From positions 1-23,705 of the forward strand of contig JAHBMJ010002012.1 in the NCBI GenBank assembly GCA_018398765.1: 23,705 nt of DNA, in the 5' to 3' direction. The notes beneath the pieces were generated by a model. It did no database searches, was not told the origin of the DNA, and was given only the letters and a program-made list of their open reading frames with translations. A program made the translations under genes and the position numbers. The stretch is from Chromera velia (Eukaryota; Sar; Chromeraceae). Positions 19,223 through 23,705 of the stretch are shown here, in pieces; position 1 is the first letter of the stretch; every line of letters begins with the position of its first letter.

Positions 19223-20074
19223 ACTGCCAGAGAGTATGGACACCCAATAGTAAGCTTTCTAGTAAGCATACAGCTGTTTGAGGCCCAGCCGCCCACCCGT
19301 GTCACAGACGTCACTCCAGATCTTGAGACTACGCCTGCCGAGTTGTCTCTTGTGCAATCGTAGACGGAGTTAGCAGTCTTATTGAGAGTTCTTCTATGAA
19401 AAGTGTATGAAGGATTTAAGCTGCTCATGCAGGTAGACAGGCCGCTTGCCTGCCAAGGCAGACATCGACATTGTCATTTTCTGAAATTTTATATTCAGAT
19501 TCCACTGGCCAGTACAATGTCATGAACTAACCTACAATAAAACCTCATTTACAGACGGCAATAGCATCAGTCAATTTTTGAAAGCCCTAAGGCTTATAGA
19601 TCTGCATGAGGGTCATAACTCCAAGCGGTCGGGTACCACCCAGCGAAAGGATCAGAGTAAGAGGGAGGTAGGCATTAGACATACTTCCCTCTTAACTCAT
19701 ACATACACTAGGCATCGCTTATCCACGCTCAGCTCGTCTACCAGTTCATATATGAATGCTGTTTACAGTCGCTTCTTAAGGTGCCGTCAAATAGTCATCA
19801 CCACTATAGGCACTTGAGAGCAAAGTTAATGGCACGCCTACATGTGTATGCAGGGGCCAGAGGGCCACCAAGAGGGGTTCTCTTGGGACCGGTTGAGAAC
19901 CTCTGGAAACAGACGTCACATCCAGTGGGCCCTCGTGGACAGAGACATACGGGCTCTGGGCTGGCAAAACCGCAGCAGCCAGTGCTGCCCCCTGCCCGAG
20001 TATAAAACAAGCAGGAACAGAGAAACGTGGGAGGTGCAACCATAGCAACTTCCTAGCAGGCACCTTCAAAACCA
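19223..20074 (+). other. Inter-ORF part of the DIRS element
   Basis: Residual reading of the RNase H frame continues with stops to about 19510. The rest holds short frames with no recognised domain (for instance SWDRLRTSGNRRHIQWALVD near 19880-19960, perhaps N-terminal recombinase or gag-like matter). No RNA gene is seen. Confidence 0.35.
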
Positions 20075-21536
20075 GTGCTAAGACCTCTCCCACCCCCTCT
20101 AGCTCCCATTCCCCTTATGTGGATGACAGTGGCAAATAACGCCATCGCAAGAGAAGGACAGACGTCGGCAGAGCAAGCCAAGGCTACCTCTCCCAGCCAA
20201 CCGGTAACAAAGAAAAAAGGGGTGCAAGCAGACGCTTCAGGCTTCTCTCCGCCAAACCAGTCTCAGGCAAGCAGACCACAGTCCGTGTTTGCCCAGATGG
20301 CATGCCCCACCTCTCTCAGGGGGTGGGGCCCATCGGCCTCTGAGACAGCCTCCCGTCGGAACACCTCCAGACATGGAGAGCCATACCCAGCAACCAAAAC
20401 GGCTGACCAAATGCCTTTCACCCACCCGTCCACGGCCCCTTTCCTTCCAGCGTTGATACACATTCACAGAGAGACACGCCAGCTTACAGCCCATCGCCCT
20501 CCCCCATCAGCTTCCGCAGCAACTCATACACTGTTTGCTAGAGCATTGCAAATCGATTGGGAGGCCTTAGCTCCTTCGACCCGCAAGTCATACGAAGACG
20601 CTCTCAGAGCAGTCTACACGTTGAGCCCTCAAAATCCGGACGAATTCCTCCCTATGACAGAGGTTTGGCAGGCAGCCGCCGTGTTTTCCGCTCTGGATGG
20701 GAGGCCGGCGTCCGTGAAAAGGATATGGAAGAGCGCAATCCAGTGGAAACACAAACGTCAAGGCCTTCCCTCCCCTCCGTTTGAACACCCCGCCCTTACC
20801 CACTACTGGCATGGCCTAGAAAAGCAATTGCGCCACCATGTGCAGGGAAAGAGACCCCTCACGTGTTAGGAGTTCAAACAGGTGTTAACTCACTTCCTTG
20901 AGGGACCCACACGTAACAGCAGTAACTGCGCACTGCTGAAAGCATGTAGAGATGCCGCCCTTGCTTCGTTACTGTTCTTTGGATGCCAGTGGTTTGGGGA
21001 CGTACAACATCTGACCAGAAGCCACGTGATGCGATGCTATAAGACCATGGAGAGTGGGGCCTTCTTTTTAGAACAAAATCCCGGATGGGTTTGCTTTGTT
21101 CATCGTGAGACAGAAAAACGATCCCTATGGCAGAGGTCAATGGCTACCTCTCCCCGAGTTCACCTCCAGGGTGCATGTAGCGGCAGTCTGGGATCGTTTC
21201 CTTGCGGTGGCTCCGGCTGAGGGCCCGATCTTCAGGGCCACTAGGGGAGCAAGATAGGCAGAGTCTTTTGACTATGCAAAAGCGGGGGGAAACGCATGAA
21301 CGCCAACTCTCCAATGTTCGACCTGGCATCAGTCCGTCTAGAAGGCCTTCGCGGCCTGTCTGACACAGGCACAGGCAAAAGACATTGTGGTACACAGCTT
21401 CCGCAAAGGGGGCTACTCTTGGCTGCTCCGCCTGGGGTTCCCAGAAGACGTTCAAATTGATCTGATTGGCCACAGAGGGAAGTCAGCAGGGGCAGCCTAC
21501 GGCTTCCGGCCTCTTCAAGAGCTTCGGGAATTCTAA
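20075..21536 (+). pseudogene. DIRS tyrosine recombinase
   Basis: A Ser/Pro-rich leader precedes a core-binding domain (FARALQIDWEALAPSTRKSY, AVFSALDGRPASVKRIWKSA). A TAG at 20867-20869 is in frame. Then come RDAALASLLFFGCQWFGDVQ, where the family has the first catalytic Arg about at the Trp, and after a frameshift near 21115-21140 LPLPEFTSRVHVA, further stops (TAG, TGA, TAG), and HSFRKGGYSWLLRLGF, DVQIDLIGHRGKSAGAAYGF with the HxxR, GH and Tyr positions. It ends at TAA 21534-21536. This enzyme would join circular cDNA to the genome through a Tyr-DNA intermediate. The presumed loss of the first Arg, the stops and the frameshift make it inactive. Confidence 0.8.
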
Positions 21537-21919
21537 GCCAAGATGTAAATTTAAATGTCTTAATTAACCAAGCATGTGCGTACGTATGGGTCTCAATCCC
21601 TAGCATCACATAATTTTGAGACGTGGTCAGCTGCAGAGAGCTTTCAAATTGGTCGGTTATAGGACTATCTCCTAGGGTAGCATTCCTAGACTAGTTCACG
21701 AGCAGTTCTAAACTAGAGCCAGTACCGCCTAGCAGGACCGTATTCTCCAGAGTCTGATACAGAGACTTTTGCGGGTATATGGAGGCCTCACCGATAGCGA
21801 GTAGTTGGGGGGTTACGGTTCGAGTTGTCCGATTATAGTAGTGGATCGCAAAACGATCTACGTTATATCGGTCTGACTAGTCCTGCGTGCGTGCTCATGA
21901 GCCTAAAATGGCTTTCTAG
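21537..21919. other. Flank or 3' end of the DIRS element
   Basis: No coding. Contains CGATATA-rich sequence and short inverted phrases (gcagata and tatctgc lie nearby at 21922 and 21974). These might be parts of the element's terminal structure, but no matching left repeat was found. Confidence 0.3.
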
Positions 21920-22219
21920 CCGCAGATACGATATACCCCACAGCAAAGGCCTCCGATATACCCGAGCCTAGTAGCTATCTGCGATATAGCAGCCTGCGAG
22001 GAATGTGTCGGCGTTAGCAGGCTCCGCGTACGAAAGCCGGGGTTCCTCGCCAGGCTCAGCGAGTTAGCCGATTCCGTGGGCTTAGGGCCCAAGGACCGGC
22101 CTCACAAAATTATCCCCGTGCACAGCGTCAAACGCTACAAGACGGGAAATTTCGAGCTGTTGACAGACCGATTCAACAGAAAGCTGGAGAAAGCAGCTAA
22201 GCCTCACTTAGCTGGCTAA
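21920..22219 (+). other. Open frame without ATG, 99 codons
   Basis: Open from the TAG at 21917-21919 to TAA at 22217-22219. It includes CDIAACEECVGVSRLRVRKP, then RPHKIIPVHSVKRYKTGNFE and RFNRKLEKAAKPHLAG. The sequence looks protein-like (basic, mixed hydrophobic), and could be a last exon or a transposon ORF C-terminus. There is no start codon within the first half and no family I recognise. Confidence 0.3.
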
Positions 22220-22530
22220 GAACTCCACCTCCTTGTCTCATCGCGACGGACTCGATTATTAAATCGAAGTCCCCTTTTTTGTTTGCCCGCCCTCCCACCA
22301 CTTTTTCCCCCTTATAATCGTGGGTAGTCACGCATACCGTAACGATGTGAGCGTCTGAGTAACAATAAGTGGTTCCATGTGTCAGAATGGAATGAGCCGC
22401 GCGCATGCCGAGCCTAGCCGCATGCATGGCATCGCGCCGTCTATGAGTCAATACACATGCAATGCAAGTCTATGCAGGTCAGTCAGTCTGAAAGCAATAG
22501 AGCATTGCTTTAGAGAGAAGTACGAACCTT

Positions 22531-22599
22531 GCATGACAGAACTTGAACTTACGACCTATGAGCTCCGTTATGCTAGCCAACTAACTGCCACTCTCCAAC
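22531..22599 (-). other. tRNA-like remnant (SINE or tRNA pseudogene)
   Basis: The - strand contains TTAGTTGGCTAGCATAACGG (D-arm-like), GCTCATA (anticodon-loop-like, CAT) and GGTCGTAAGTTCAAG (variable and T-loop-like, box B), in the order of an elongator-Met-type tRNA but with about five or six bases missing in the anticodon stem. It cannot fold as a normal tRNA. Best read as a SINE head or a pseudogene. Confidence 0.4.
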
Positions 22600-22788
22600 G
22601 TGGTAGCAGAGTGGTCGACCCGCTCAGATAAGGTAGATTCGTTGACCGTCTTTGACTGGTCGAATGAAGGTGTTGTCGCATCGTTCTCAGTTGGCGATTC
22701 CCTGAAGAGCGACGCACACAGCTACCCGAAAACATTCACAGGGACTTATTTCCCCGTGACAGGCTCCTTGCAGTTTCCTTTTCTTTGA
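22600..22788 (+). other. Open frame just upstream of and in frame with the last ORF
   Basis: Open to TGA 22786-22788, containing SLTVFDWSNEGVVASFSVGD and GTYFPVTGSLQFPFL. The next frame begins one codon later (ATG 22792). Its 5' part (TAGCAGAGTGG) also matches a Pol III box A. It could be 5' leader sequence, an exon, or an interrupted part of the same protein. Confidence 0.25.
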
Positions 22789-22791
22789 AGA

Positions 22792-23705
22792 ATGTCCAAT
22801 CGGATGGTCGTGATGTCTGTGACGGATCGTTTCAGTCATTTTGTTTCGCTTGTTGAAGACTTTTCGGAGAAGTATGCGAACGTGTCCCTCAAGGAGGTGC
22901 GGAAGAACGGTGAGGCCTTCTTGCACGAGAGTCAACAACTGGTGGAGAAGCTTTCAGAGGTGGTAGGGGGCTGCCAACCGGCCGCGCCCACCCTTGAAGA
23001 GGAAGGGAAGGGCGATGAAGCAAAACAACGTCTGACCGGAAAGAAGCCGAAAGCACGCAGGAGTCGAAGATTGACGGCAGCAGCTTGGGCCAACAAGCAA
23101 GCGGCAGAGAAGCCAATGGCATCACAGCAGCCATCACAGCAGTCACCTGGAGATCAAAAAGCCGCTTCTGTGGGGAAAGAGAAAGGGAGAGGGAGGAGAA
23201 AGCAGGAAGGGCGCATTTCATGGCGCCGTTTACCAGTAAGGTCAGAGGGTAAGAGTCGCAGTGCGGTCGCGCGATTGGGAGAAGGAGGAGGGCGACTGCA
23301 GTCAGAAGGGCGGGGGTTTGGGAACAGCATCCAAGGCTCTCGTATGAATGTTCCGAGCGCTGTCGCCACGAGACAGGCAGGATTTGAGCCGCATGATATT
23401 TTGAACGGCCGAGGTGACAGTATGCGGTTGCGTGGCTCACCGCACGATGGCCTGGCGGGTGAGAACACTGTGAGAGCCAGATGGGGGAGTGTGTCCCCTG
23501 GCTTTGAGACGGAGGCAGGCGTTGTGTCTGGACAGGCAGTTGATGGAGAATTCGATTTTGGCGGGATGGATGGAGATGAGTTGATGGAAGAGGGCGGTGT
23601 TGATGTGATGGAAGAGGGAGGCACGTGGAAGGAGACGCCCCACACGACATTTGATTTTCCGGTTCCGTCTCCATCAGAAGAAGTGGTGCCGATGAGGCTC
23701 GGCTT
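22792..23705 (+). CDS. Unknown protein, 5' part, runs off the window
   Basis: The ATG at 22792-22794 follows an in-frame TGA (22786-22788) and opens about 304 codons without a stop to the window end. The N-terminus is helical and polar (DRFSHFVSLVEDFSEKYANV, SQQLVEKLSEVV), then a long basic region (GKKPKARRSRRLTAAAWANK, KEKGRGRRKQEG), and an acidic, Gly/Met-rich C-terminal part (DFGGMDGDELMEEGG, DVMEEGGTWKE). I recognise no family. A short helical head followed by a basic low-complexity tail would suit a nuclear or nucleic-acid-binding host protein or a retroelement gag/ORF1-like protein; I cannot choose. The - strand frames through this region look like shadows of its GC-rich codons. Confidence 0.6.
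   Translation, partial: MSNRMVVMSVTDRFSHFVSLVEDFSEKYANVSLKEVRKNGEAFLHESQQLVEKLSEVVGGCQPAAPTLEEEGKGDEAKQRLTGKKPKARRSRRLTAAAWANKQAAEKPMASQQPSQQSPGDQKAASVGKEKGRGRRKQEGRISWRRLPVRSEGKSRSAVARLGEGGGRLQSEGRGFGNSIQGSRMNVPSAVATRQAGFEPHDILNGRGDSMRLRGSPHDGLAGENTVRARWGSVSPGFETEAGVVSGQAVDGEFDFGGMDGDELMEEGGVDVMEEGGTWKETPHTTFDFPVPSPSEEVVPMRLG

Larger units (their letters stand above)
17136..21536 (+). mobile_element. DIRS-type retrotransposon (RT, RNase H, tyrosine recombinase), decayed
   Basis: All three domains occur in the order typical for DIRS-group elements on one strand: reverse transcriptase (YLDDF), RNase H (TTDASS, E, RSDNNTT, AD), then a tyrosine recombinase (HSFRKGG, GH, Y). This class integrates with a recombinase instead of an integrase or endonuclease. 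No methyltransferase-like domain is seen between RNase H and recombinase. I could not find the split or inverted terminal repeats that would fix the borders, so the limits given are only the coding limits. Numerous stops and at least two frameshifts show an inactive copy. Confidence 0.82.

Noticed and set aside
1032-21536. Nuclear genetic code with TAG reassigned
   Set aside because: TGA and TAA also interrupt the DIRS and HNH relics, and the accessory ORF uses TAG as a plausible terminator; decay is the simpler explanation. Left open only for the LINE.
22889-23674. 261-codon - strand frame rich in Ser/Pro/His
   Set aside because: Lies opposite a longer uninterrupted + strand frame that starts at ATG 22792; composition is typical of a shadow frame.

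Overview
The window looks like nuclear DNA of a unicellular eukaryote. One gene has spliceosomal introns with pyrimidine-rich tracts and TGCAG acceptors. Most other coding matter is decayed eukaryotic transposons (two LINE copies, one DIRS-type retrotransposon with a tyrosine recombinase, one DNA transposon with long inverted repeats). There is no operon structure, rRNA or bacterial signal. The mix would suit a repeat-rich alga or protist such as a chromerid, but that placement is a weak inference; nothing here fixes the species.

Layout. 1-866: 3' end of a + strand LINE, ending near an (ATG)8 tract. 1032-3674: a larger LINE reverse transcriptase on the - strand, with no frameshift that I can find but three or four in-frame TAG codons. 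3675-4802: G20 tract, AT-rich DNA and a 33-bp tandem repeat. 4803-7775: a DNA transposon with ~260-bp terminal inverted repeats, carrying a - strand accessory ORF and a frameshifted + strand transposase relic. 7776-11687: mostly AT-rich intergenic DNA with TACTG repeats, a hairpin, a 58-bp duplication and one or two decayed coding relics. 11688-12558: - strand relic with two tandem NUMOD4/HNH homing-endonuclease modules. 12579-12787: two copies of a short unit with inverted ends. 13929-16313: + strand multi-exon ankyrin-repeat gene, the best candidate host gene, with all exons in phase 0 and about one repeat per exon. 17136-21536: DIRS-type element (RT, RNase H, tyrosine recombinase), heavily broken. 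21920-22219: an open frame without an obvious start. 22531-22640: tRNA-like (SINE-like) remnants. 22792-23705: a long + strand ORF of unknown function that runs off the window.

The mobile elements appear individually dead, and no cooperating gene set is visible. The points most worth a second look are the TAG-dominated nonsense codons in the LINE at positions where the family has tryptophan, the paired HNH modules each cut by TAA at the same hinge, the exon-per-ankyrin-repeat gene whose first intron has 10-bp direct repeats at its borders (a possible introner), and the two-gene inverted-repeat transposon. All reading was by eye; no alignment or database search was run.
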